Positions 12,001-22,983 of a stretch of 64,000 nucleotides of DNA are shown piece after piece. The position numbers and the translations under genes were made by a program. The stretch covers positions 38,011,005 through 38,075,004 of the forward strand of contig CM057224.1 of the NCBI GenBank assembly GCA_029891385.1. Direction: 5' to 3'. The DNA comes from Erythroxylum novogranatense. Lineage: Eukaryota > Streptophyta > Magnoliopsida > Malpighiales > Erythroxylaceae. The notes beneath the pieces were generated by a model. It was not told where the DNA came from. It was given only the letters and a program-made list of their open reading frames with translations, and did no database searches. Numbering within the stretch: the first letter of the stretch is position 1; every line of letters starts with the position of its first letter.

Positions 12001-13500
12001 TGATAAGCATTATAATATCTTAGCTCTTTCGACCAAAAATATCAAAAGAAATGAAATGATCATGAATAAATTTCGATTTCAAGTAAATCACGAAGGATAA
12101 AAATTTGGTATCTACATTGCTAAAACTTTGTTAAAATTTGCAATCTGTGACAATATAGTCATGCATTTGTTTAAATTATCCAATATTACGAATTGGTCTA
12201 ATACATGCTTGCACAATGTCTTTTTTGTTTTCCCAGTGAGATCGTATGTACAAGTTATGAAATAATGCATATGAAATGGTTGAACACTTGAAGTTGTTCA
12301 AACCTTATTTCTGATAAAGCGACCTTTTTTTATAATTCCTCCTAGATGTCATCAGCTCTAAATTTTGATGTGCCAAAAGAAAACATCGATGCCTCGGCTT
12401 CTAGCATCTATAGATTGAGAAAATAGTTTGAATACAAACAAAATTAACGAGGATATTTATATAAAGAATTATGATATAAGATATGAGAATTTCATGTCCT
12501 AAGATATTCAGTAGTTTACATCGATTTAATTAAAAAATCATTAATTTAGCTCAAATTATAATATTAAAATAGAATTTCACATTATCATGTTGATTGATTC
12601 CTTTTTAACTACGCAAAATTGGTTTATATAAAAGAAATTAGAAGAGTTGGGAATATGTGTTTAAATTTGAAATTAATAAGCATTATATGATTTTGAATTT
12701 TATCTAGAAATTAAGTAAATAAAGAATTTTTATGCAAATGATTAGGAGAGTTTTAGGAGGGTTTGACTAGTTCATTTGTTGAAAAGTAGAGGCTGTTATT
12801 TTCTTTTTAATAACGTTGCACTTTATTTAACTAATTCTATTTTTCTTCCTAACTTTTATAATATTAGTGGCATCTTTTCTTTTAAACGTAGCAATTTACA
12901 TGTTTATTTTAGTTATTTGTAAAATAGTTTTCTATTATGCTCCCATTTTTTATACATCCATTTCTACCCCCTCTATTCCTTTTTTTATACATTAGTTTCT
13001 ACCTCTTCCATCTCTTAATTCTCATCTATTTATGAAAAAACAAACACATACAAGAGGAAGGTGAATTGTGTGTGACTTAAAGAATTTTTACAAGTTACTT
13101 TCAATTCGTATAAAGGCAGGAATCTGTTAAAAATTAAAATAATAGGAGCTTGTCAGACGATAGTAGCCTGTTAAACGACAGATGTTGGATCTCGTTTTCG
13201 AAGTCTAATTATTCAGAATATCATAAGACTTGAGTGTATTTCTCTGTATGGTTATTTTAATGAAATCTCTTTAGTCATCAATCTCATAACATTTCAAACC
13301 ACAAAGGGCAAGCCCATACCATTCAAATGCCCGAATTACCACTTGACTTCTTCTGAATATTTGTAACTCCATGTATCTAATTAATTTTGAAATAATAATC
13401 ATCTCATTCGGAGCTCTACAAATCAAGATATGATTAAAATACCGAAGTATGTTCAGTAAAAAACCAATTCATGCTCTTCCAATCAATTCCCTCACTCTCT
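12001..13500. other. AT-rich intergenic, no gene seen
   Basis: Probably the promoter side of the minus-strand gene. No TATA box, repeat boundary or coding exon could be fixed with confidence. Confidence 0.45.
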
Positions 13501-13535
13501 CCATCAATCTTTTGCAAATCATCAGCAATAGAAGA

Positions 13536-13588
13536 ATAATAATAATAATAATAATAATAAAATAATTTGAATAAATATAAATACAAAT

Positions 13589-13630
<42 letters not shown>

Positions 13631-13806
13631 TATGAATAAATTGTAATAATAAATTTGAATAATCATAAATACAAATTATATAACAACAACAACAACAATA
13701 ATAATAATAATAATAAATTTGAATAATCATAAATACAAATTATATAATAATAATAATAATAAATAAATAAATAAATAAATAAATTTGAATAATCATGAAT
13801 ACAAAT

Positions 13807-13893
<87 letters not shown>
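13536..13893. repeat. Compound AAT microsatellite inside a larger tandem repeat
   Basis: Runs of (AAT/ATA)n alternate with a conserved spacer of the form TTTGAATAATCATAAATACA followed by AATTATATAA. The spacer occurs four times (near 13565, 13648, 13717 and 13782). One run has shifted to AAC and one to AAAT. The poly-Tyr/poly-Ile ORFs on the minus strand at 13434-13902 are products of these repeats. Confidence 0.85.
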
Positions 13894-13949
13894 GCTAAAC
13901 ATTAATAAACATAATAGTAAACATAATAACTAATATTATATAATAATAA

Positions 13950-14125
13950 CATAGGCGACGGGAGACAGGGACATCCTTGTCCTCCCTTTTTTGAGTGGAC
14001 AGAAATTTATGTCTCTGTCTTTCGGAAACAGGAGACAGAGACGCGGAAACAAGAAGCAAACACCCACGAAGACAGAGATTTTTCTGTCTTGTTCACTGTC
14101 TCCATGCCCGGAGACACTATCCATA
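13950..14125. repeat. GAGACAG-rich segment with inverted repeat
   Basis: GAGACAGRGAC-like words recur. GTCTCTGTCT (about 14010-14019) and AGACAGAGAC (about 14032-14041) form a perfect 10-bp inverted repeat with a 12-base loop. It lies between the microsatellite and the PB1-like fragment. I do not recognise a named element, though the style resembles termini or 3' regions of small plant transposons. Confidence 0.4.
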
Positions 14126-14190
14126 CGCAGGGTTTATGCACCTTCTCCTCCAAATTCTCTTACATTTGTACACCTTCTTCCTCGACATTC

Positions 14191-14559
14191 TCATCTGTTT
14201 TGCACCCTACCCTTCCATATTCTCATCATCATCATCATCAATAGCATAAATAGATGTGTTATGTATACATCAACAATCCCATGTATTTGCATTAGGTTTG
14301 CTAGCCTAATACAACTTTCCTTTGAGTCAATCACTTTCAATAAGTCCTTAAAGTTTAAACCAGGTTCTCTACAATATGCCTTATTAATTTCATCATACCC
14401 TAACTTCATTCTCATCTCATTTATTAGTCTATTACTAACAAACTCAAAATCAATTTTGTTAAATGTAGCAATATCCCCACCAACATATGTAAATTCAGGC
14501 TCCAACAAAAAATTTCCACCATGGAAAAACCTTATACTTCCATATTGAGCCGTTAAAAC
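14191..14559 (-). pseudogene. PB1-like domain fragment (MULE/transposase-associated)
   Basis: On the minus strand an open frame runs from a possible splice acceptor (ATTATAG, exon starts 14559) to 14191. It carries FFHGGNFLLEPEFTYVGGD, then an acidic/hydrophobic middle, then YCREPGLNFKDLLKVIDS and HGIVDVYITH. The HGG...YVGG start and the closing 'H-IVDVYI' strand match the PB1-like N-terminal domain that plants carry in many Mutator-type transposase-related proteins. The frame ends in an ATG/CAT microsatellite (MMMMM) soon after the domain. No start codon is in frame within the exon and no downstream transposase is seen. I take it as a truncated fragment; a host gene with unseen exons is less likely. 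Confidence 0.6.
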
Positions 14560-15119
14560 CTATAATCATAAGCATACATGCAAGTTTAAATGAAAAAAAG
14601 CAATGCAATGATTAAAAAAATAGCATGTTCATTATCATAAATAGTTCATAACTCCATTGATGCACTTACAGTTAATCCTTATAGATTTCAATAGTTTATA
14701 TTTGCTTTAAAAGTGAAAGGAAATCTTAACATGAGGGAACTATAAAACATGTAACTTATTTGATTGGCAATTCTAAGAGTTTTTTAAGGATTATCATAAA
14801 AACAATTATATTAGAAACTATTCTATGATGATTGATTTCCACAAAGCATGTTACTTATTTGATTGGCAATTCATGTTGCAATATCTATATGATTTCAGAT
14901 CCCTCTATTCATTTATAAAATTGAGCAATGCATCACTACTCTTACCGATAGAATTCTTATTAATAGTGAGGTTATACAACTTATTAAAAGAGCTAAAGGA
15001 ATCATATAAGGTGATCTTTTTTCTTCTTTTTTTTCAAATTTTTCATTAAAGTTCTTACAAGGCTAATTAATCATAATATAAGGAAAGAGGACAACTTTAT
15101 GTTTTACAACATGTTTAAA
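14560..15119. other. AT-rich, no gene seen
   Basis: No credible exon. The 74-residue plus-strand ORF at 14825-15049 is composition-driven and shows no motif. Confidence 0.4.
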
Positions 15120-15290
15120 CAATTGGGAATTTTTAGTCTTTCCTTTACTGATGACCTGATTCTTATGGAACTGACCCTAACTTAGTTTCTTGTCTAATCA
15201 ACTCTCTTAACTCCTTTTACGAACTCTCAAGTTTGACTATCAACAAAGATAAAAGCCACCTTATGGTTTCAATAAGTACTAAAAATTGAT
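15120..15290 (+). pseudogene. LINE reverse-transcriptase fragment
   Basis: The plus strand reads SLSFTDDLILM (a degenerate F-A-D-D catalytic box). After a one-base frameshift it reads LVSCLINSLNSFYELSSLT then INKDKSHLMVS, the usual LINE sequence downstream of the box (the G-L-x-I-N-x-x-K-S region). Only about 55 codons remain. The fragment abuts the truncated 5' edge of the Athila-type element. Confidence 0.65.
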
Positions 15291-15460
15291 CTCTTTAGGC
15301 TTATTAAAACTTCTACTATTAAGAGGATCTCTTACAATGTATAATGCAGAAGATAAATGAGCACTAGAGTAATAATTGTCTTTCATTTACCGTAAGGTAC
15401 AACTTATGTTGGACCCCACACCCCACCGGTAGGTGCTTGTAGGTTATACTGCGGCGTGTG

Positions 15461-15754
15461 TTTTCTTAGCAATTTCTCTCTTGAAAACTTTTAGCTTTGT
15501 TTTAATTTTCTAAACTTAAGTCACGTCTTCTTCTTTCTTTTCTTATTTACTTTTAACATAAACAAACAAATCCCCCAATCTGGTCTTAAGAGCATTCGAT
15601 TTTTATTTTCCCCTTTGACATTCACGCATAATTTGCTTGAAAGTAAGAAAATCTTCCTTGTGTTTTGATCTCTGTGGGACGATACCCTTGCTTCGCTATA
15701 CTACAAATCAATTTAAATAGGGGATTAAATTTGTAGGCTAACGACAACCTATCA
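15461..15754 (+). repeat. 5' LTR remnant of Athila-type element
   Basis: It matches 37044-37337 almost base for base (five differences seen) and ends in CCTATCA. Only the last 294 bp remain, and the homology stops abruptly at 15461. The upstream sequence (15300-15460) is unrelated to the 3' LTR, so the left part was deleted or displaced. Confidence 0.9.
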
Positions 15755-15760
15755 AATTTT

Positions 15761-15780
15761 TGGCGCCGTTGCCGAGGATC
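15761..15780 (+). other. Primer binding site, tRNA-Asp type
   Basis: TGGCGCCGTTGCCGAGGATC lies six bases after the LTR end. It is complementary, with one mismatch, to the recalled 3' end of plant tRNA-Asp (…CCCCGGCAACGGCGCCA), the primer commonly used by Athila elements. It would prime minus-strand DNA synthesis. Confidence 0.85.
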
Positions 15781-15874
15781 AAAGTGTTGATTTTTATCTT
15801 TCTTCTATAGTTTGCGTGCTATTTTTCTTTCTTTTTGTGATTTGGTGCATTTAACCTTTTGTTTTGAAGGTTGT

Positions 15875-17380
15875 ATGTCCCAATCATCTGGAGAGAAACT
15901 TTTAGATCAAGAACAAGTCGACTTAGATCAATTCTACAAAGATTTCTTGATCAACTCCACACAAACACCAACCCATACACCTTTGCACGATCCTATCATC
16001 CTTGAGCAATGCCATCCACTCTTTCGACCAAACTTTGAGAAGGAGTTATCTTTCACACGTGCACAACCTGCCGACTCATCACCATCCAACAACATCTACG
16101 TTGATCCTGTTCCTGAAGACATGGCAGTTGCACAAAAAAGAACTTTGAAGGAGCTTGCTGCTCCTGACTTGGAGAACCATCCTCTTTGTATTAATGTTGA
16201 GAATGCTAACTTTGAGCTAAAACCTGGTTTTATCCATTTGCTTCCTTGTTTTAACGGCCTTGCAGGTGAAGATCCACATGCTCATCTTAAGAAGTTCCAT
16301 ATGATTTGCAATGGCATGAAGCCGAATGGTGTGGAGGAGGAGCAAGTTAAGCTGAAAGCTTTTCCTTTCTCTTTGAAGGGGACAACTGAGGAGTGGTTGT
16401 TCTCAATCCCATCTGGTTCCATAAGGACGTGGAATGACCTTAAGAGAATTTTCTTAGAAAAGTTCTTCCCAGCCTCAAGAGCCGCCAATATTAGGAAGGA
16501 GATATGTGGGATAAGACATGGTGAATCATTATCGGAGTATTGGGAGAGGTTCGAGAAGCTCTGCAACCAATGTCCCCACCACCAAATTTCTGACCAACTC
16601 CTTATTCAATATTTCTATGAGGGGTTAACTCCCCAAGATAGGAGTATTATTGATGCAGCTAGTGGTGGAGCTTTGGTGAACAAAACACCTGAGGCGACAA
16701 AGCATTTAATCTCTGATATGACTACAAATTCCAAGCAATTTAGCACCCGAGCTGATCATAGACTCGTGAATCAGGTAAGTATCTCTAACTTAGAGAATAA
16801 GGTTAATGAGCTTACTTCTATGATGCAATCCTTCATGAGAGGTGATATGCAAGCTATTGTCTGGTCTATTTGTTCCATGCATGGTCATAATGCTAATACA
16901 TGTCCTACTATGCAAGATGATTCTACTGACCATGTGAATGCAGTTGGTGGTGTTTTTAATGCTAACCCACAGAGAAAGTATGATCCCTACTTTCAAACCT
17001 ACAATCCGGGAAGGAGGGATCACCCCAACCTTCGCTATGGGAATCCTCAGCAACCACCTATGCATAATGGATCAAGAGCACCCAACCCCACTGGATTTCA
17101 ACTACAACCGAACATTCCCAGAACTATGCCGCCACCTTCTAACCCTTCTTCTTCTTCTAATCCTTCTTTGAATGAGATTACGGATATGATGAAAACTATG
17201 GCATCTAACACCATGTCTATGCAGCAAAATTTCATGTCTTTTCAACAAGATTATAAATCTTTTCAGCAAGAGACAAGGTCGGGTATCCAAAACCTTGAGA
17301 GGCAAATGGGACAGTTGGCATCTAACCTTGGAAAAGTGGAGGCCCAAAATTCTGGAAAATTGCCATCCCAAGGGATGTAA
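15875..17380 (+). pseudogene. Athila-type gag
   Basis: The frame is open from 15812, but I choose the Met at 15875 (MSQSSGEKLL), which gives about 501 residues. A proline/Asp-rich N-terminus precedes the retrotransposon-gag core (about residues 115-260): HLLPCFNGLAGEDPHAHLKK, LKAFPFSLKGTTEEWL, WERFEKLCNQCPHHQ, DAASGGALVNKTPEA. A zinc-knuckle-like site follows (WSICSMHGHNANTC) in which the first cysteine of the CCHC pattern seems replaced by tryptophan. The C-terminus is Pro/Asn/Ser and Gln rich with MQQNF/FQQ repeats. It would form the particle and bind element RNA. The ORF itself is intact, but it ends in a stop (17378-17380) where the polyprotein would normally continue. Confidence 0.85.
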
Positions 17381-18162
17381 GGCAAGGAAAGTGCTTTTGC
17401 ACTTAAGCTAAGGAGTGGTAAGGAGATTGGAGATAAAGTGATTATTTTGGATGAAGAGGATGAGTTGGAGGCTGAAAATAACAATCGAGAACCAGCAACA
17501 CTACCCTCTGACCTGAAGGGTGCCGAATCTTCTTCTCAACCCAAGCAACCATCTCATGCATCTAAGGTATCTCCTAATCTTGTGGACTCCACTTATAAGC
17601 TAACTCCACCTTTCCCTTTGAGTTCTAACAGGCAAAAGAAGGAAGATAAGGAGAAAGAAATATTGGAATTGTTTAAAAAGGTGGAAATCAACATTCCTTT
17701 GCTGGAAGCAATAAGACATGTGCCTAAGTATGCTAAATTTCTCAAGGAGATGTGTATCACCAAGAGAGCCAACAAGGTCAGAAATGGTGACATAGTTGGC
17801 TTAGGAGAGAATGTAAGTGCTATTCTTTAAAAGAAATTACCTATTAAGCAAGGAGACCCAGGTGCATTTTCTATTCCTTGTGTGATTGGTAATATGTGCT
17901 TTGATAAGGCTATGTGTGACTTAGGAGCTTCAATTAGTGTGATGCCAAAATCCATCTTTGATTCTCTTAATGTTGGTTCTTTGAAAAGCACTTCTGTTAT
18001 CATTCAACTTGCTGATAGATCTTTTGTCTATCCTTTGGGTTTGTTGGAAGATGTGTTAGTGAAAGTTGGTAGCTTGATTTTCCCTTGTGATTTCTATATC
18101 ATTGAGACATGCGATGATCACCCTCACACACGTTCACCTCTTCTACTTGGGAACCATTTTTG
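17381..18162 (+). pseudogene. Athila-type linker and aspartic protease
   Basis: The reading frame continues from gag through a lysine-rich linker (KEIGDKVIILDEEDE..., KKVEINIPLLEAIRHVPKYA, FLKEMC) to the retropepsin site MCDLGASISVMPKSIF near 17910-17960. The flap/second part is IIQLADRSFVYPLGLLEDVL. In-frame stops occur at 17378-17380 and 17828-17830, and a frameshift near 18155 separates it from the RT frame (LLLGNHF / LRTAKT). It cleaved the polyprotein in the ancestor and is inactive here as a polyprotein. Confidence 0.8.
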
Positions 18163-18949
18163 AGGACTGCTAAGACTGTAATTAATTGTGATGATTGCAC
18201 TTTGTCTATGAGGATTGATGATGAACATGTCTTATTTAATTTTAATGAGGCAATGAAATATAATGATGATGTGCATGGATTACATAACTTGGATATCATT
18301 GATCTATTGGTGGACCAATTTTGTGTTTATAGTAGGAATGATGGTGTTAATATTGCTCTTATTCGTTCCTTCTTCTCATCTTTTGATGTTAATGCCAATG
18401 GTGCCATGATATTTGAACCTTATGTGATTGATGCTATTATGGCATTGCAATCTTCTTATAAGGTGCCAAAATTGGATATGTTTGCTGATCTACCTCTTTC
18501 GCACAAGAAAGTCTTACCTTCTGTGTTGCATGCTCCTGAGTTAGAATTGAAACCTTTGCCTGATCATTTGAAGTATGCTTTTCTTGGATCTAATGAAACT
18601 CTTCCAGTGATTATTGTAAAGAATCTAACAGCTATGCAGGAAGAAAGATTGTTGCGTGTCTTAAAGGACCACAAGACTGCCATTGGATGGACTTTAGCTG
18701 ACATCAAAGGGATTAGTCCTTCTATGTGTATGCATCGCATACTCTTAGAGGATAATTCGAAGCCTTCGAGGGAGATGCAGAGACTACTCAATCCACCCAT
18801 GATGGAGGTGGTGAAGGCAGAAATTTTGAAGCTTTTGGATGCAGGTGTCATATACCCTATTTCTGATAGCAAGTGGGTAAGTCCTATCCATGTGGTTCCT
18901 AAAAAGACGGGCATTACTGTGGTGAAAAATGTTTAGAATGAGTTGGTGC
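18163..18949 (+). pseudogene. Athila-type reverse transcriptase, N-terminal part
   Basis: The frame shows the conserved stretch before the RT fingers: LKYAFLGSNETLPVII, LLRVLKDHKTAIGWTLADIK, ISPSMCMHRILLEDNSKPS, MMEVVKAEILKLLDAGVIYP, WVSPIHVVPKKTGITVV. A stop at 18934-18936 interrupts KNV*NELVPT. Six bases further the solo LTR begins, and RT resumes at 21827. Confidence 0.85.
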
Positions 18950-19611
18950 CCACATGTAGCACCCCACTCCTGCCAGACCCGAACCCGATATCGATGGTGA
19001 TATCCGAGCCCGCGTCCCGCGAGGTTGGCGTACTAGAGCACTCAAATCCGTTTAGAAATTTCTTAAAAACAATTTTGTACTTTTTGAAACAAATGAGTGC
19101 GCAGAAATCATTAAACGATTTGGGCCCGCGATACAAAAACATTTTTCCATCAAAATACTATTTCAGTAAACAAATAGCAATACAGCATTAATCAATTTGG
19201 CCCTATGCAATAACGGTACAAATAAGCGGAAATACAACTTTACACATAAATTAGAATAACACAAATGCAAACGCGAACTGATCCCGACTTCAAATTCTGA
19301 CTCTCTTGTCATAATCATACTCCCGTTTCACTAACGGGGTAATCGCCAATTCCTGAAAAATAATTGCAATGTTGGGTGAGTTTGCGAACTCAGTGAGAAA
19401 CCATCATCGATGGTTCACCCAACTCATGCATATTCAAACAGTTCACACTATATCATATATTTTCTCAGCCAAGAATCACATGCATTCAATTTCACATTTA
19501 TAAGGCGGTTCGCCTTTCATACAATTCACATTTAAACATTCATATATATGCAATGTGCATGTGACTCTTTCATTTTATTTCGTTGTTGTGACCGTGTGCC
19601 TGAACTCATTT

Positions 19612-19735
19612 ACGTTGAGCCATTGGCTCTGAAAATATTCGGCTTGAAGCCCTGATACGTTGAGCATACAGCTCTAAAAATCGTTGGGCGCGAGGCCCTG
19701 TGCGTTAAGCTTAAAGCTCTGAATACGGTGACTGC
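19612..19735. repeat. 45-bp tandem repeats with paired stem-loops in the solo LTR
   Basis: Units begin at 19612, 19657 and 19702. Each holds two short hairpins: GAGCC-ATT-GGCTC and GGCTT-G-AAGCC in unit 1, GAGC-ATACA-GCTC and GGGC-GCGAG-GCCC in unit 2. Unit 3 is partial. Confidence 0.65.
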
Positions 19736-20489
19736 ACCGGTCACAACTGTCAATTATCTGATCATGCATAATGGCATGAATGCACATGTTACAATTCTCA
19801 CAAATCGTGCCACAACCTAATATCACTATCCAATTTGCATTTGAAACCACTTATTAACAATTAATGCACAATTTACACTTCTATAGCACATTCCAAATAT
19901 TTCAAACACCTGTGGTCCGAAATCAATCAAAACAATCACACACAATCCTTCCTTAACTCCTCATGGCATAATTGCATAGAATTAAACACATCAAGGTTGA
20001 GAAACCAACTAGGTTACTCACCTCTAACTTCCGAGCCACTGCCGAGAAGTCACGCCTACATCGGATGATCGACGTTCCACTTGAGCCTTTATAATAATCA
20101 GAATATCCAATTATTACAATTTGCACAATTTTTAATATTCAAAAATGTATATGTAGCAAATACGATGAGTACTATACCTGTTATGACATTCCCGATCTTT
20201 CCAATTCAACTCTTTCACTCAAATTCGATAGCAATTACTTAGACCATAATTCAATTGACTATATTCCAAACTCTCCAAAAACAATTTCCAAGACATAGGA
20301 ATTATCTTTAAATCGAAATCAAATTCACTATTTAATTTCCGATCGATTACCGAAATAAATTCCGAAATTCCATTTATCTATATTCACAATTCTTAGTCTT
20401 TAAATCAAGATCATCAATCACTAACCAATCCATTCAGAATTAAACCTCAAAATTTTCAATTAACAAAACAATCCGATTTAGGGTAATTG

Positions 20490-20705
20490 GGGTCCTCGCC
20501 GCGGCGCATGATCGCTCGCCGCGGTGAGCCTCCTCGCTTTCGCCGCGACGCATACGCGGCTCCCCTAACGGCAAATCCGCTTCAGCTTGCCGCGGCGTGC
20601 GAAAGAATTTCACTCGCCGCGGCGTGTATCAGTCCCTCGCGGGGTGTGAAGAAGGACTTGCTCGCCGCGGCGTGTTCATCACACGTCGCGACGTGCAAAC
20701 CCAGA
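20490..20705. repeat. CpG-rich CGCCGCGGCG cluster in the solo LTR
   Basis: The palindromic word CCGCGG, mostly as CGCCGCGGCGTG, recurs about five times (near 20500, 20517, 20590, 20617 and 20665), with decayed copies between (CGCCGCGACG, TCGCGGGGTG, CGTCGCGACG). It is a GC island in otherwise AT-rich LTR sequence. The 84- and 71-residue ORFs here follow from this composition and are not genes. Confidence 0.7.
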
Positions 20706-21826
20706 ATCGCCTCCGAAACTCAGAATTTCCAGATTTTCTGATATATAATCCATCCAACTCAATTCAAATTACTCCCAATCAATTTAAAACACTAAACTCA
20801 ACTTATTTCTAACCTCAAATTCATCAAATATTCATTATCTCATAAATACCCAAATCGAAATCAACTTATTTCCCAAAACCTACCTCATCCGAAACTTATA
20901 AATTCTTAAACAATTAATAACTCTCATCAATGATCAACTCAAATTTATCTAACACATAAAGTAGTAAAAACTTACTTGATTCAAGCCTTAAACCGTCGAA
21001 AATCACCAAGAGCTCTAATTTTCTCAAGCTAAACACATCCACAACAATTACCCATTTCTCCACCAAATTTCATCTTCTCAATTCCAAGGCTTAAGCTAGA
21101 TTGAAGATGATGATTGAAGCAATTTAAAAGGGAGAAAATGGAAACAGGAATCAAGAAGGATGATCCACGATGGAGAAGAGAAGAAGAAAATCCAAATTGT
21201 CTTTCAAAGCAAAAGGAGAAATCGTGGAAAACAAAATCCAAAGATTAGGGTTATATATAAGGATTTTAAAGCTAAGGGCATGTTTGGCAACTCATTTGTC
21301 ACATGCTCAATTCTTAGGGTCTAAGAATCCAATTCTTGTTCTAATTTCTCCCGATTTCGCAATGACTATAAATAATAAATGTTGAAATCTTAATTCAAAT
21401 TATCTCTTACCACTTGTCAATCAATTTCGGAACCGAAATCCAATTTATCAGTCATTAAGCCAATTTCCCAGTCTGGGACCCATATCTCTAAAAATTCTCG
21501 AAAAAATTCCTATAAATCTTCATAAATATAAAACACATGATCCTACACCCAAATTTCATTTTTCAAACCTTTAGCTTTCGATTTTTCACTCCAATTCAGT
21601 AATCAAATCATAATCTATACAATTATTACCCAATTGCCAATTCACACAATTTTTATCAGGAATATATCATACATGTATGTACCTACATATACTTGTGCCA
21701 AATAACTCAGTCCTCTACAATCAGAGGCCAAACGAATGTCTACATTTCAAATAAGCAATGCAACAACCTAGCATGTTCCAATTTACCAATTTACCCTTCC
21801 CATTGGGGACGGGATGCTACACCACA

Positions 21827-22980
21827 CGTGTTCAAAGTGGCTGACGAATGTGTATTGATTATAGGAAGTTGAACTTGGCGACAAAAAAAGACCATTATCC
21901 TTTGCCTTTCATGGACCAAATGCTTGGCGCTACCGGTAAGTCTTTCTATTGTTTCCTTGATGGCTATAGTGGATATAATCAAATTGTTATTGCCCCTGAG
22001 GATCAAGAAAAGACTACCTTTACCTGTCCATTTGGTACATATGCTTATAGGAGAATGGCCTTTGGTTTATGCAATGCACCTGCTACTTTTCAAAGATGCA
22101 TGATGAGCATATTTTCTGATTATGTTGAAAGGATAATTGAAGTTTTTATGGATGATTTTACTATCTATGGTGATTCCTTTGATTATTGTTTAGGAAATTT
22201 GTCTCTGATCTTGAAAAGATGCATGGATACTAACCTTGTTTTGAACTATGAAAAATGTCATTTTATGGTAGAGCAAGGGATAGTTTTAGGGCATGTGGTT
22301 TCTAAACGTGGTTTAGAGGTTGATAAAGCTAAGATAGATATTATCTTGTCCTTGCCTTACCCCTCCTCTGTGAGGGATGTTCGATATTTTCTTGGACATG
22401 CAGGTTTCTATCGCAGATTTATCAAGGATTTTAGCAAGGTAGCCACCCCTCTATGCAAGTTGCTAGCCAAAGATGCTGAGTTCATCTTCTCCCAAAAATG
22501 CAAAGATGCATTTGACTTGTTGAAAAATAAGTTGACAACATCACCCATCATCCAACCACCTAATTGGGAGCTTCCTTTTGAGATTATGTGTGATGCCGGT
22601 GACTATGCAGATTGGAGCCGTTCTTGGGCGTATAGGGAAGTATTTGCATGTGATTGCTTATGCTTCAGGACATTGGATGAAGCTCATTGCAATTACCATA
22701 CAACCGAGAAGGAATTATTCTTTGTTGTGTTTGCTCTTGAAAAGTTTAGGTCATACTTACTTGGCACAAAAGTTGTTATTTTCACTGATCATGCAGCTCT
22801 TAGGTATCTCTTGAAGAAAAAGGAGTCCAAGCCGCACCTTATCAGATGGGTTTTTTCTCTTACAAGAGTTTGACCTTGAGATTAAGGACAAGAAGGGAGC
22901 TGAGAACCTTGTTGCTGATCACTTGAGCCGACTTAATGCTAAGGAGTTGATGTCGTTCTGTCGGAGACCTTTCCGATGAA
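21827..22980 (+). pseudogene. Athila-type reverse transcriptase (catalytic part) and RNase H
   Basis: RT resumes with [40 protein letters not shown] and [18 protein letters not shown]. The catalytic box is [10 protein letters not shown] (near 22143-22172). Connection and RNase H follow: [11 protein letters not shown], a frameshift near 22610 with the alternative frame reading [17 protein letters not shown], then [20 protein letters not shown] and [11 protein letters not shown]. Another frameshift near 22850 breaks the join to VADHLSRL. It is inactive because of the shifts, although the catalytic residues are still visible. Confidence 0.9.
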
Positions 22981-22983
22981 TAG

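Larger units (their letters stand above)
18955..21821 (-). mobile_element. 2.87-kb solo LTR of a Ty3/gypsy element inside the Athila RT
   Basis: It is bounded by TGTAGCA...TGCTACA and flanked by the 5-bp target duplication CCACA (18950-18954 and 21822-21826). Removing it restores the Athila RT reading from NELVPT to CIDYRKLN. It has no coding domain and no second LTR, so it is a solo LTR left by LTR-LTR recombination. Minus orientation is preferred: a TATATAA site near 21250 then sits 570 bp from the start, followed by pyrimidine-rich leader sequence and a splice-donor-like CAAGTAAGT. The style recalls Tekay/Del chromoviruses, but the lineage is not proven. Confidence 0.9.

Noticed and set aside
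13434..13902. Poly-Tyr/Leu/Ile ORFs on the minus strand
   Set aside because: Direct products of AAT-type microsatellites.
20487..20812. Two Arg/Ala-rich ORFs of 84 and 71 codons
   Set aside because: They come from the CGCCGCGGCG palindrome cluster of the solo LTR. Both frames are equally open and no motif is present.
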